The notes under the pieces are model-generated. The model was given only the letters and a program-made list of their open reading frames with translations. It was not told the origin of the DNA and did no database searches. From positions 1 to 64,000 of the forward strand of contig JBFXDS010000005.1 of NCBI GenBank assembly GCA_050180895.1: a stretch of DNA of 64,000 bases. The letters run 5' to 3'. Positions 52,870 to 63,544 of this stretch are shown one piece after another; within the stretch, counting starts at the first letter, position 1, and every line of letters begins with the position of its first letter. The position numbers were made by a program, and so were the translations under genes. This DNA comes from JBGPEQ01 sp050180895 (GTDB lineage: Bacteria > Pseudomonadota > Alphaproteobacteria > Dongiales > Dongiaceae).

Positions 52870-53099
52870 GCGGAGGCGTCCATCGCTGCGTAGAGCGCCT
52901 CCTTGTCCGCAAGGTCGATGCGGGCGCCCATGTCGCGGCTGATCCACGCGAACCGCGCGCCTGCCGTCTCCGGACGTGACTCGGCCAGCGCCCGCGCCAG
53001 CAGCTCCGAGGCGAGCTTGCCCAGCGATTTGCCCTCGGCCTGCTGCCGCCGCTTCAGTTCCCCCAGAACGGGATCGTCGATGTCGAGCGTAGTCCTCAT
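52866..53099 (-). CDS. VapB-like antitoxin
   Basis: A 77-residue protein with MRTTLDIDDPVLGELKRRQ followed by KSLGKLASELLARAL, a short ribbon-helix-helix typical of VapB proteins, then a tail ending KEALYAAMDASA. It overlaps the toxin start by four bases and is preceded by a pair of repeated motifs around an AT tract. Confidence 0.83.
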   Translation of the reverse strand: MRTTLDIDDPVLGELKRRQQAEGKSLGKLASELLARALAESRPETAGARFAWISRDMGARIDLADKEALYAAMDASA

Positions 53100-53100
53100 A

Positions 53101-53132
53101 CATCAGATGCTATATATATACGCATCAGATGT
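53101..53132 (-). promoter_or_regulatory. Candidate operator/promoter of the second VapBC module
   Basis: The near-palindromic motif catcagatg occurs at 53101-53109 and 53123-53131, 22 bases apart (two helical turns), on either side of tatatatata that could serve as a -10 region. It ends one base from the antitoxin ATG (53099), suggesting a leaderless or very short leader and autorepression. Confidence 0.6.
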
Positions 53133-53145
53133 CAATCTATGCCTC

Positions 53146-53245
53146 TTGACAGCAACCAACAAAGTTCCTATTTTGTTCAGACACGTTGGCGCCAGCCGAC
53201 GAGCGGTCTTTGACATCGTGGATCAGTCTGAGATGAACGTCGCGC
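53146..53245 (+). promoter_or_regulatory. Strong promoter and rrn-like leader without an rRNA operon
   Basis: TTGACA (53146-53151), a 17-base spacer and tatttt (53169-53174) make a near-consensus vegetative promoter. About 35 bases downstream is ggtctttgacatcgtggatc (53214-53233), which resembles the boxA leader motif in front of 16S genes in alphaproteobacteria. No 16S start follows. The promoter is well supported; the rrn origin is inferred from remembered leaders. Confidence 0.5.
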
Positions 53246-53397
53246 GAGCCGTGCCGGCGCGGCGATACGATCAATCGGGCGCAAAGGCCCGCAGTCAATC
53301 GTGCCTACGCATAATGCGACAGGGTTGAATTGCGAGTTTTGCGAGTCGACCTTAACCTCCCACGGTCCGCCTCTGTGCCCCCAGCGTCGGCGTCACG

Positions 53398-53431
53398 CGT
53401 CTTCGTGTCCTTCGTGGCTTCGTGGTGAACC
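53398..53431. repeat. Dispersed repeat (CTTCGTGTCCTTCGTGG type)
   Basis: The bases cgtcttcgtgtccttcgtgg and the following cttcgtggtgaacc match a common dispersed repeat whose reverse strand translates to HHEATKDTKT, a string known from spurious ORFs in many genomes. No gene is coded here. Confidence 0.65.
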
Positions 53432-53445
53432 TTCTTCCATCCGCT

Positions 53446-53652
53446 CGCTGGACATGGGGTTGATCGCGCGGTTTCGAACCGATCTCCGCTGGGCATGGGG
53501 TCCATCGTTCAATTTCGGAGACCGATGTTGGGCGGCCTCACTTGGCCACGCCGCCCGCACGCTCACACGGAAACCGGGCGCCCGCTCGGGGGGCGCCCTT
53601 ACGTCCCGACGACCCCCGTCCTCGCTGGACATGGGGTTCATCCGTCACTTTT
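53446..53652. repeat. Three copies of a 30-base motif with GC hairpins
   Basis: The motif cgctggacatggggttgatc recurs at 53446, 53487 (cgctgggcatggggtccatc) and 53623 (cgctggacatggggttcatc), each followed by a Cg-rich run ending in ttt. Hairpins lie between copies two and three (gggcggc with gccgccc, 53530-53556; gggcgccc arms, 53577-53598). The third copy overlaps the stop of the dimethylformamidase gene. With the promoter and other repeats this fills the 545-base gap at 53100-53644; no gene is seen. Confidence 0.7.
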
Positions 53653-55870
53653 CGGGTCCCGGTTCCCCTTCCAGCGGTGCCGGGTCCAGGAACCGCCGCA
53701 GCACGTTCCCGGTGATCCGGGCGACGTTGTTGTCGTAGCCGTTGTGGCCCAGGCTCCCCGCCCAGGCGATGGAGCCGGTCGAGAACACGGCCCCGCCGTT
53801 GGGCGTCTCGAAGAACACCATGTCCGCCCGCACCCGCGGGTCTTCGATGCCGTCGAGGCCGGGATAGGTGGAGATGATCTCCTCCGGCGTCATCAGATAG
53901 ACGTTGGAGTGGTTCTCGGAGGCGGCCAGCACCAGGGCATGGGGCGGGGTGCCCAGCCGGGGATCGACGATGTCCAGCTCCAGCCCGGCCGCGCCGCCGC
54001 CGACCGCGCCGAAATCGCCGATCCTCTCGTCGGCGCCGATGCCCTCGAAGATGAAGGCCGCGCGCGGATCGAAGCTGTCGGGCTGGCGGCGGTAGTAGGA
54101 GGAGACGTCGAAGCCTTCGGAGCCGAAGCTGATGCCGACCAGCTTGTGCGAGGACCACCCGTTGGCCCGCCACAGCCCGCTCATCTCGCCGGTGAAGCTC
54201 AGATAGTACTCGCCGGCGTCGGCGATCCAGGTGCGGGTGCCGTTCTCACCGCGCCGCACCTCGATGACGCCGGGCAACTCCGGGTGGAAGGCGATGCGCC
54301 AGTAGAAGCCGTTGCCGCCGAGATACATCAGCCGGCCGCCGCCCTGCAGATAGTCCTCGATCCCCTGGATCATCTGGCGCGAGTGGTATTCGGGGTGGGT
54401 GCCGGTGAGCACCGCGCGGTAGGGCTTGAGGGCGGCGGCGCCGGCGCGGTGCAGCTCCTCGTCGGTGATGATGTCACAGGGCTGGCCGATGGCCTCCAGC
54501 CAGTCGATGACATGCAGGTCGGCGTTGAAGTTCCACAGCTTGTGCCTCGGCCGCGTGTTGAGGATCGGCCGCAGCCGCGAGCTATAGCAGGAGCCGCTGC
54601 CGTCGGTATGCACGTCGTAGGTGGAGACGCCGAACTCGCGGCGTGCGTTGAGGAACAGCTCGGTCGGCCCGAACTCGAGCAACGAGCCGTAGGTGATCTC
54701 GGCCAGCGGGTCGTCCCAGCCGTGATGGCTGTTGGCATAGGCCATGTAGGTGGCGGTCGAGGCGAGGAACGCCACCGGCGCCGTCGCCTTGCCCTTCGGC
54801 GGCCGCACGAAGAATGGCACGAACGCCTCGTGCCCACCGTCCTCGCGCGGCGCGCCGCAGGCGAGCTTCACCGCATAGACGCCGCTCTTCATGTCGCTGG
54901 GAATAGAAACCTCGAAGTCTGGCTCCCAGCCCGCGTCGTAGAGATCGTCGTCGTGGAAATGGATGGCGGCATAGTGCTCGGGCTTCTCCGTCCAGCGATG
55001 CACTTCGCCGTTCCACAGATGCCCGGTCATCGCCCGCGCCGGCAGGTTGACGGCGACGCCGTCGCGGCCCTGGCCGGAGATATCGACGATGTCGTCGCTC
55101 GGGATCTCGCGCGCGAAGTCCCAGGCGGCGGCGGCGGCCAACTCTCCTTCGCCGGCGCGTCCGGCCAGGCGCGGCGCCTCCATCTTGCCGTTGTAATGGC
55201 CGCCGGTGACCAGCCGGCCGCCGTCGCGGTGCCGGACATGCGCGGCCATTAGGAAGGGCGTCTCCGGCGGCGGGGCTGGCGCGATGTCGGCAACGGCCTC
55301 GACGGCGGCCGCGGACATGTCGTGCGCCCGGCGGCGCAGCGGCGTCTGGCGCACCTCCACGGCCTTCGTCTCCTGGTCGTAGCGCGCGGACACCGCATAC
55401 CACGCCCTCGCGTCGAGGGGCGCGCCTGTCGAGACGGTCTGCATCCGTCCGCTGCCGTCGCCGAGCCGCAGGGCGAGCGCGCCCGCCGCGTCGAGGATCA
55501 GCGCATAGCCGGCCCGGCGGTCGTCGTCCCAGCGCCCGAGCAGGGTCTGCGCGCCGCGCCCCGGCGCCGTCGGCCAGATCAGCGCTTGCAATCTGAAGCT
55601 CGCCAGTGCCTGCAGCGTCGCGTCGGGCGGCACGCGGACATAGGAGCCGGCATGGATCGGCTGGCGCCGGCCGGGATAGTCGCCGTTGGCCGGATGCGCC
55701 ACCGGGCGCTCCTTGTAGCCCGGCCCCTTGGCTGAATCGTCGCCGCACACCAGCCGCACGATCTCGGCGCGGTAGCGCGTCGCGCCGGTCTCGCAGCTGA
55801 CCATGACCTTGATCGAGTCTCCGGGGCGGACGCTCCAGGCATCCGCATAGCCGACGATGGCGAGCGTCAC
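53645..55870 (-). CDS. N,N-dimethylformamidase-like large (beta) subunit
   Basis: A 741-residue protein matching the large subunit of Paracoccus-type dimethylformamidase: an N-terminal beta domain, a concanavalin-like insert (LLGRWDDDRRAGYALILD) and the catalytic domain. Candidate ligands for the Tyr2-Glu iron site are Y378 (TYMAYANSHHG), Y418 (VSTYDVHTDGSG) and E494 (GTHPEYHS). The enzyme hydrolyses DMF or related N-substituted formamides to amine and formate. The small-subunit gene lies eight bases upstream. Substrate in this organism is inferred. Confidence 0.85.
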   Translation of the reverse strand: MTLAIVGYADAWSVRPGDSIKVMVSCETGATRYRAEIVRLVCGDDSAKGPGYKERPVAHPANGDYPGRRQPIHAGSYVRVPPDATLQALASFRLQALIWPTAPGRGAQTLLGRWDDDRRAGYALILDAAGALALRLGDGSGRMQTVSTGAPLDARAWYAVSARYDQETKAVEVRQTPLRRRAHDMSAAAVEAVADIAPAPPPETPFLMAAHVRHRDGGRLVTGGHYNGKMEAPRLAGRAGEGELAAAAAWDFAREIPSDDIVDISGQGRDGVAVNLPARAMTGHLWNGEVHRWTEKPEHYAAIHFHDDDLYDAGWEPDFEVSIPSDMKSGVYAVKLACGAPREDGGHEAFVPFFVRPPKGKATAPVAFLASTATYMAYANSHHGWDDPLAEITYGSLLEFGPTELFLNARREFGVSTYDVHTDGSGSCYSSRLRPILNTRPRHKLWNFNADLHVIDWLEAIGQPCDIITDEELHRAGAAALKPYRAVLTGTHPEYHSRQMIQGIEDYLQGGGRLMYLGGNGFYWRIAFHPELPGVIEVRRGENGTRTWIADAGEYYLSFTGEMSGLWRANGWSSHKLVGISFGSEGFDVSSYYRRQPDSFDPRAAFIFEGIGADERIGDFGAVGGGAAGLELDIVDPRLGTPPHALVLAASENHSNVYLMTPEEIISTYPGLDGIEDPRVRADMVFFETPNGGAVFSTGSIAWAGSLGHNGYDNNVARITGNVLRRFLDPAPLEGEPGPEK

Positions 55871-55877
55871 GGTCCCT

Positions 55878-56183
55878 CTATTCGATCGGCAGGTCGCGCC
55901 CGGTCAGTTCGCGCCAGCGCAGCTTGAACACCGCCCACTCGGCCTCGGCGCGCGAGCGGAAGACATGGCCCGGCACCGGCGCGATCGGATCGCCGGCCCG
56001 CTCGCCCATGCGCGCCAGCACCCACTCCCGGTGCCGCTTTGTGCAGAGGATGACGTAGCGGCCGGCATTGGCGCCGCCGCGCATGCGGTTGAGGACGCGT
56101 TGCAGCTCGCCGCTGTGCCGGCCATAGATCCGCGCCTTGAACTCGTGCGCCAGATCGAGACGCTCGGGATCGATCTCGTACAT
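55878..56183 (-). CDS. N,N-dimethylformamidase-like small (alpha) subunit
   Basis: A 101-residue helical protein. The stretch RYVILCTKRHREWVLARMGE followed by GHVFRSRAEAEWAVFKLRWRE follows the order of the Paracoccus small subunit (KYYIYSERE... then F-T-EEAM-AVFLRR). It is shorter at the N-terminus than that protein (about 130 residues). Directly precedes the large-subunit gene on the same strand, as expected for the alpha2beta2 complex. Confidence 0.78.
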   Translation of the reverse strand: MYEIDPERLDLAHEFKARIYGRHSGELQRVLNRMRGGANAGRYVILCTKRHREWVLARMGERAGDPIAPVPGHVFRSRAEAEWAVFKLRWRELTGRDLPIE

Positions 56184-56371
56184 GGCGGCACTCCATCAGG
56201 TTTCGCCGGGCCTCGCAATCCGGCCGCCGCATCCCCATCTATCCCGAACAAAGATTGAACCGCTTGGCGCGCGACGGATGTTTCCAATCGCGAGGCCGGT
56301 TCTGCTGTGCTACTAGTCCGCCGCCGCGTTCGGCCGCGTCGGAGCGAAGCGGCCTATTGCCGGTCCCGGGG

Positions 56372-57331
56372 ATGCCGACCTATCTCGATTTCGAAAAGCC
56401 GATTGCCGAGCTGGAAGGCAAGATCGCCGAACTCCGCCATCTCACCGACGCCGGCGATATCAACATCGCCGACGAGGTGGCGAAGCTGCAGCAGAAGGCC
56501 GACCGGCTGCTGCGCCAGACCTACGGCAAGCTCAGCGCTTGGCAGAAGACCCAGGTGGCGCGGCATCTGGAGCGGCCGCACAGCGTCGACTATATCGGCG
56601 GGCTGATCGAGGATTTCACGCCGCTGGCCGGCGACCGCGCCTTCGCCGAGGACCGCGCCATCATCGGCGGGCTCGGGCGCTTCCGCGGTCGCTCGGTGGT
56701 GGTCATCGGCCACGAGAAGGGCGCCGATACCGCCACCCGCATGACGCACAATTTCGGCATGGCGCGGCCCGAGGGCTACCGCAAGGCGCAGCGGCTGATG
56801 GACCTCGCCGACCGCTTCCACCTGCCGGTGGTGACGCTCGTGGACACGCCCGGCGCCTATCCCGGCGTGGATGCCGAGGCGCGCGGCCAGGCCGAGGCCA
56901 TCGCCCGCTGCATCGAGACCTGCCTGAAGCTGCGCGTGCCGCTCGTGGCGGCCGTCATCGGCGAGGGCGGCTCCGGCGGCGCCATCGCGCTGGCCGCCGC
57001 CAACCGGGTGCTGATGCTGGAGCACGCCGTCTATTCCGTCATCTCGCCGGAAGGCTGCGCCTCGATCCTCTGGCGCAGCGCCAAGGAGGGGACCGAGGCG
57101 GCGGCCGAGGCGCTGAAGCTCACGGCGCAGGACCTGCTGCAGCTCGGCGTCATCGACCAGATCGTGCCGGAGCCGATGGGCGGCGCCCACCGCGACAAGA
57201 CGGCGGCCATCGCCGCCCTCGGCGACGGGCTTGAGCAGATGCTCGTCCGCCTCGTCAACGGCAGCAACCTCGACCTGCGCCAGGAGCGGCGCGAGAAGTT
57301 CCGGGAGATGGGCAAGCGGGGATTGAGCTAG
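56372..57331 (+). CDS. accA: Acetyl-CoA carboxylase carboxyltransferase alpha subunit
   Basis: A 319-residue crotonase-fold subunit. Family segments are LDFEKPIAELEGKI at the start, FGMARPEGYRKAQRLM, DTPGAYPGVDAEARGQAEAI, GEGGSGGAIALA and SPEGCASILWR. With AccD it transfers the carboxyl group from biotin to acetyl-CoA in fatty-acid synthesis. Start at MPTYLDFEK. Convergent with secA, 19 bases apart. Confidence 0.95.
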   Translation: MPTYLDFEKPIAELEGKIAELRHLTDAGDINIADEVAKLQQKADRLLRQTYGKLSAWQKTQVARHLERPHSVDYIGGLIEDFTPLAGDRAFAEDRAIIGGLGRFRGRSVVVIGHEKGADTATRMTHNFGMARPEGYRKAQRLMDLADRFHLPVVTLVDTPGAYPGVDAEARGQAEAIARCIETCLKLRVPLVAAVIGEGGSGGAIALAAANRVLMLEHAVYSVISPEGCASILWRSAKEGTEAAAEALKLTAQDLLQLGVIDQIVPEPMGGAHRDKTAAIAALGDGLEQMLVRLVNGSNLDLRQERREKFREMGKRGLS

Positions 57332-57350
57332 GGGTCCGCGCCGCGCCCGC

Positions 57351-60107
<2,757 letters not shown>

Positions 60108-60395
60108 CCGCTTGAGCAGTTCTATCCGTCAGGAAAACATTAACGCGCCGTTGCGACGGCGGGGCCCGGTGGTCGGTCTGCGCGACCCCTGACAGATAGG
60201 CGCGCCGCCAAATCCTGTCAACGACCGGCTCCGCACTGGGAACGACTCTGGGCGTGGCCACCGGTCTTCGAAAATGCGGATTATCGCACCATCTGTGTGC
60301 TTGTTGCAGGCCGACCTGCCGTGCATATTGCGGCTTGGCTGGGGGCTTCCGGGTTGCGACGGTGCTACTCGCCCTTGCCCGCAAAGGACCACCTC

Positions 60396-61295
60396 ATGAC
60401 AATCCGCAGTCTTGGCGCTTCGCTGGCATTCGCCCTGTTGGCGGCCATGCTGGCTTCGGCAGCGGCCCAGGAAACCCAGCCCGCTCCGGCGCCATCGCAG
60501 AGCGCGCCGCCGGCCGCTTCGCCGCCGCCGGAGACGGTCGTGGCGATCATCAACGGCGCCAAGATCACGCGGGCCGATGTGATCGCCTCGGCGCGGTCTC
60601 TGCCGCCGCAGTACCAGCAGCAGATCGACGCCATCTTCCCGGCCCTCATCGATCGGCTGATCGATCTGACGCTGCTGTCGGACGAAGGCCGTGAGCAGAA
60701 CCTGCAGGACGACTCCGAGGTCAAGTCGCGCGTCGCCCAGTTCACCGATCAGGTGATCCAGGAGGTGGTGATCCGCCGCCATATCGAGACGATGATGACG
60801 GAGGAGGCGATCAAGGCGCGCTACGAGAAATTCGTCGCCGAGCAGCCGGCGCAGACGGAGGTGCATGCCCTGCACATCCTTGTCGCTTCCGAGGCGGAAG
60901 CCAAAGACGTCATCACCCAACTCGCGGGCGGTGCTGATTTCTCCACCCTGGCGAAGGAAAAATCGACCGATCCGTCAGCCAAGCAGAATGGTGGCGACCT
61001 CGGCTACTTCGCCGCGGGCGACATGGTTCCGGAATTCGAGCGGGTCGCCTTCGCGCTCGAGAAGGGGCAGAGCAGCCGGGAGCCGGTGCAGAGCCAGTTC
61101 GGATGGCATGTCATCAAGGTCATTGACCGGCGCGAGAAGACCCCGCCGACCTTGGACGAAGCGCGCGGACAGATCCAGGAACTCCTGTCGAGCGAGCTGG
61201 TGACGTCCTATGTCACCTCGCTGCGGGCGGACGCGACGATCGAAATATTCAATCCCGACGGCACGCCGAAAGCGCCCGCGCAGCCGCAACAATAG
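60396..61295 (+). CDS. Periplasmic parvulin-type peptidyl-prolyl isomerase
   Basis: A 299-residue protein with a signal peptide (about 1-24, ending SAAAQE), a Pro/Ala-rich linker, a helical SurA/PrsA-like N-domain and a rotamase domain (about 160-265) containing HALHILVASEAEA, NGGDLGYFAAGDMVPEFE and QSQFGWHVIKV. It assists folding of exported proteins. Start at MTIRSLGASL. The secA-ppiC-argJ order is common in alphaproteobacteria. Confidence 0.92.
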   Translation: MTIRSLGASLAFALLAAMLASAAAQETQPAPAPSQSAPPAASPPPETVVAIINGAKITRADVIASARSLPPQYQQQIDAIFPALIDRLIDLTLLSDEGREQNLQDDSEVKSRVAQFTDQVIQEVVIRRHIETMMTEEAIKARYEKFVAEQPAQTEVHALHILVASEAEAKDVITQLAGGADFSTLAKEKSTDPSAKQNGGDLGYFAAGDMVPEFERVAFALEKGQSSREPVQSQFGWHVIKVIDRREKTPPTLDEARGQIQELLSSELVTSYVTSLRADATIEIFNPDGTPKAPAQPQQ

Positions 61296-61304
61296 ATAGA
61301 TTCG

Positions 61305-62534
61305 ATGCTGCCGCGCTCCCCCCTTGCGCCCGCGGAGGCGCCGGCGCTTCCGCCGATTGCTGGCGTCCGACTAGGTGCCCGCGCCTGCGGCGTCCGCTAC
61401 CAGGGCCGTCCCGACGTGTGCCTGATGGCCTTCGATCCAGGCACGACGGTGGCCGGTGTCTTTACCCGGTCACTGACGGCTTCCGCGCCGGTCGAGCGCT
61501 GCCGTAAGCATCTGAAGGGCGGCCGGGCGCGGGCCATCCTGGTCAATTCCGGCAATGCCAATGCCTTTACCGGAAGGGCGGGAACAGCCAGCGTCGACCG
61601 CACGGTCAGGGCGGCAGCGGCGGCGCTCGGCTGTCGGTCGACGGAGATCTTCGTCGCCTCCACCGGCGTGATCGGCGAGCCGTTGCCTGATGACCGCATC
61701 ACCGCCGGGCTGCCGGCCCTCGTCGCCGATCTCGACGTTGATACTTGGGCCGCTGCCGGGGCCGCGATCATGACCACGGACACCTTCCCGAAGCTGGCCA
61801 CGCGCACGGCACCGATCGACGGCGTGACCGTGACGATCAACGGCATCGCCAAGGGCTCCGGCATGATCGCCCCGGACATGGCGACCATGCTGGCATTCCT
61901 CGCAACCGACGCGAAGATCCCGGCGCCGGTCCTGCAGGGGCTGCTAGCGCGGGGCGCCGACCGCTCCTTCAACTGCATCACCGTCGACAGCGATACCTCC
62001 ACCAGTGACACGCTCATCCTTTGCGCGACCGGCCGGACCCCGCACCGCCCGGTGAAGACCGCCGGCGACCGGCACTTGGCCGATTTCCGCGCCAAGCTCG
62101 AAGAGCTGCTGGTGGAGCTGGCGTGCCTCGTTGCGCGCGACGGCGAAGGCGCGCAGAAGTTCATCACCATCGACGTGACCGGCGCTGCCTCCGACAGGGC
62201 GGCGCGGCGGATCGGCTTGGCCGTCGCCAACTCGCCGCTGGTCAAGACCGCCATCGCGGGCGGCGACGCCAATTGGGGCCGCATCGTCATGGCCGTCGGC
62301 AAGGCCGGCGAGAAGGCCGATCGCGACCGCCTGGAGATTGCCATCGGCGGCGTCGTCATCACCGAGAAGGGGCAGCGGCGTCCGGGCTACGACGAAGCGC
62401 CGGTCGCCCGCCATATCCAGGGCCGCGAGATCGCGATCGCCGTCGATGTCGGCGTCGGCAAAGGCAAAGCGCGCGTGTGGACCTGCGACCTTACCCACGG
62501 CTATATCGATATCAATGCCGATTATCGGAGCTAG
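61305..62534 (+). CDS. argJ: Bifunctional ornithine acetyltransferase / N-acetylglutamate synthase
   Basis: A 409-residue precursor that self-cleaves before a Thr in IAPDMATMLAF (about residue 193), which becomes the catalytic nucleophile. Other marks are KGSGMI and GDANWGRIVMAVGKAGE. It recycles the acetyl group in the cyclic arginine pathway, in line with argB at 8747-9637. Follows ppiC by nine bases. Confidence 0.96.
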   Translation: MLPRSPLAPAEAPALPPIAGVRLGARACGVRYQGRPDVCLMAFDPGTTVAGVFTRSLTASAPVERCRKHLKGGRARAILVNSGNANAFTGRAGTASVDRTVRAAAAALGCRSTEIFVASTGVIGEPLPDDRITAGLPALVADLDVDTWAAAGAAIMTTDTFPKLATRTAPIDGVTVTINGIAKGSGMIAPDMATMLAFLATDAKIPAPVLQGLLARGADRSFNCITVDSDTSTSDTLILCATGRTPHRPVKTAGDRHLADFRAKLEELLVELACLVARDGEGAQKFITIDVTGAASDRAARRIGLAVANSPLVKTAIAGGDANWGRIVMAVGKAGEKADRDRLEIAIGGVVITEKGQRRPGYDEAPVARHIQGREIAIAVDVGVGKGKARVWTCDLTHGYIDINADYRS

Positions 62535-62546
62535 GAGGCGGCGGAC

Positions 62547-63503
62547 TTGCCGATGGCTGACGCGGAGCTCCGGCTGGAGACGTCGCGGCTGATCCTGCGG
62601 TCTCTGCGGCGCGACGATGCGCCGGAGATCCAGCGGCTGGCCGGCGAGTGGGAGGTGGCGCGCTATACGGCCAACATCCCGCATCCCTACGCGGAGGGGC
62701 TGGCAGAGGCGTGGATCGCCAGCCATCGCGACGATTTCGAGATCGTCTTCGCCATCGAGCGGCGTGCCGACGGCGCCTTTGTCGGCTGCATCGGCCTGGA
62801 GCCGGACACGGACTCGCGCGAAGCCGAGTTCGGCTACTGGATCGGCAAGCCTTACTGGGGCGCCGGCTATGCCACGGAGGCGCTGCAGGCTCTGGTCGAG
62901 CACGCATTCTCCGTCTTCGACATCGATCGTGCCCGTACCGCCGCGATGCCCGAAAATCGGGCCTCGATCCGCGTGCAGGAAAAGGTCGGATTTCAGTATG
63001 CCGGCGTGAAGCGCCAACGCGCGCCGGCGCGCGGCGGCGACATCGGCGTCGAACTGCGCGTGCTCGACCGGTCGCGCTGGCAGGCGCTGAAGACGCCGCC
63101 GCCGTTGCCCATCGTTCTAGTCACTGCGGTCGCGCTTCTCGATGCTGACGGCCGCGTGCTCATCGCGCAGCGCCCGGAAGGCAAATCCATGGCAGGTCTA
63201 TGGGAGTTTCCCGGAGGCAAGGTACATGCGGGCGAGACGCCCGAAGCGGCCCTCATCCGCGAGTTGAAGGAGGAACTCGCCATCGACGTGAAGGAGGCTT
63301 GTCTGGCGCCCTTCACCTTCGCCTCTCATCGCTACGAGACGTTCCATCTGCTCATGCCGCTGTATGTCTGCCGCAAGTGGGACGGCATCGTCGCACCGCA
63401 GGAAGGCCAGCGGACGAAATGGGTCGATCCGAAGCAACTCGCCGATTATCCGATGCCGCCCGCCGACAAGCCGCTGGTGGCGATGATCCGGGACTTCCTG
63501 TAG
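62547..63503 (+). CDS. GNAT acetyltransferase fused to a MutT/Nudix pyrophosphohydrolase
   Basis: A 318-residue fusion. Residues 1-170 are a RimJ-like GNAT domain (LETSRLILRSLRRDD, FGYWIGKPYWGAGYATEAL). Residues 185-318 are a Nudix domain with the full box GGKVHAGETPEAALIREL then KEELAI (G-x5-E-x7-REL-EE), as in 8-oxo-dGTP hydrolase MutT. TTG 62547 sits at proper distance from GGAGG; ATG 62553 is the alternative. The TAG stop is part of a palindromic repeat. Follows argJ by 12 bases. Confidence 0.88.
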   Translation: MPMADAELRLETSRLILRSLRRDDAPEIQRLAGEWEVARYTANIPHPYAEGLAEAWIASHRDDFEIVFAIERRADGAFVGCIGLEPDTDSREAEFGYWIGKPYWGAGYATEALQALVEHAFSVFDIDRARTAAMPENRASIRVQEKVGFQYAGVKRQRAPARGGDIGVELRVLDRSRWQALKTPPPLPIVLVTAVALLDADGRVLIAQRPEGKSMAGLWEFPGGKVHAGETPEAALIRELKEELAIDVKEACLAPFTFASHRYETFHLLMPLYVCRKWDGIVAPQEGQRTKWVDPKQLADYPMPPADKPLVAMIRDFL

Positions 63504-63527
63504 GGGCGGATATCGCATCCGCCCCTC
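63500..63527. repeat. Palindromic repeat (GTAGGGGCG family) supplying a stop codon
   Basis: The arms gtaggggcggat and atccgcccct flank a short loop. The TAG at 63501-63503 inside the left arm is the stop codon of the GNAT-Nudix gene. Confidence 0.75.
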
Positions 63528-63544
63528 ACCGGTCGGTTCTAGGG

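Noticed and set aside
53305..53505. Small ORF containing HHEATKDTKT
   Set aside because: This string is the translation of a widespread dispersed repeat and not a protein gene.
53214..53650. 16S rRNA gene after the rrn-like leader
   Set aside because: No conserved 16S segment can be found downstream; the stretch is made of short repeats and then the dimethylformamidase gene.
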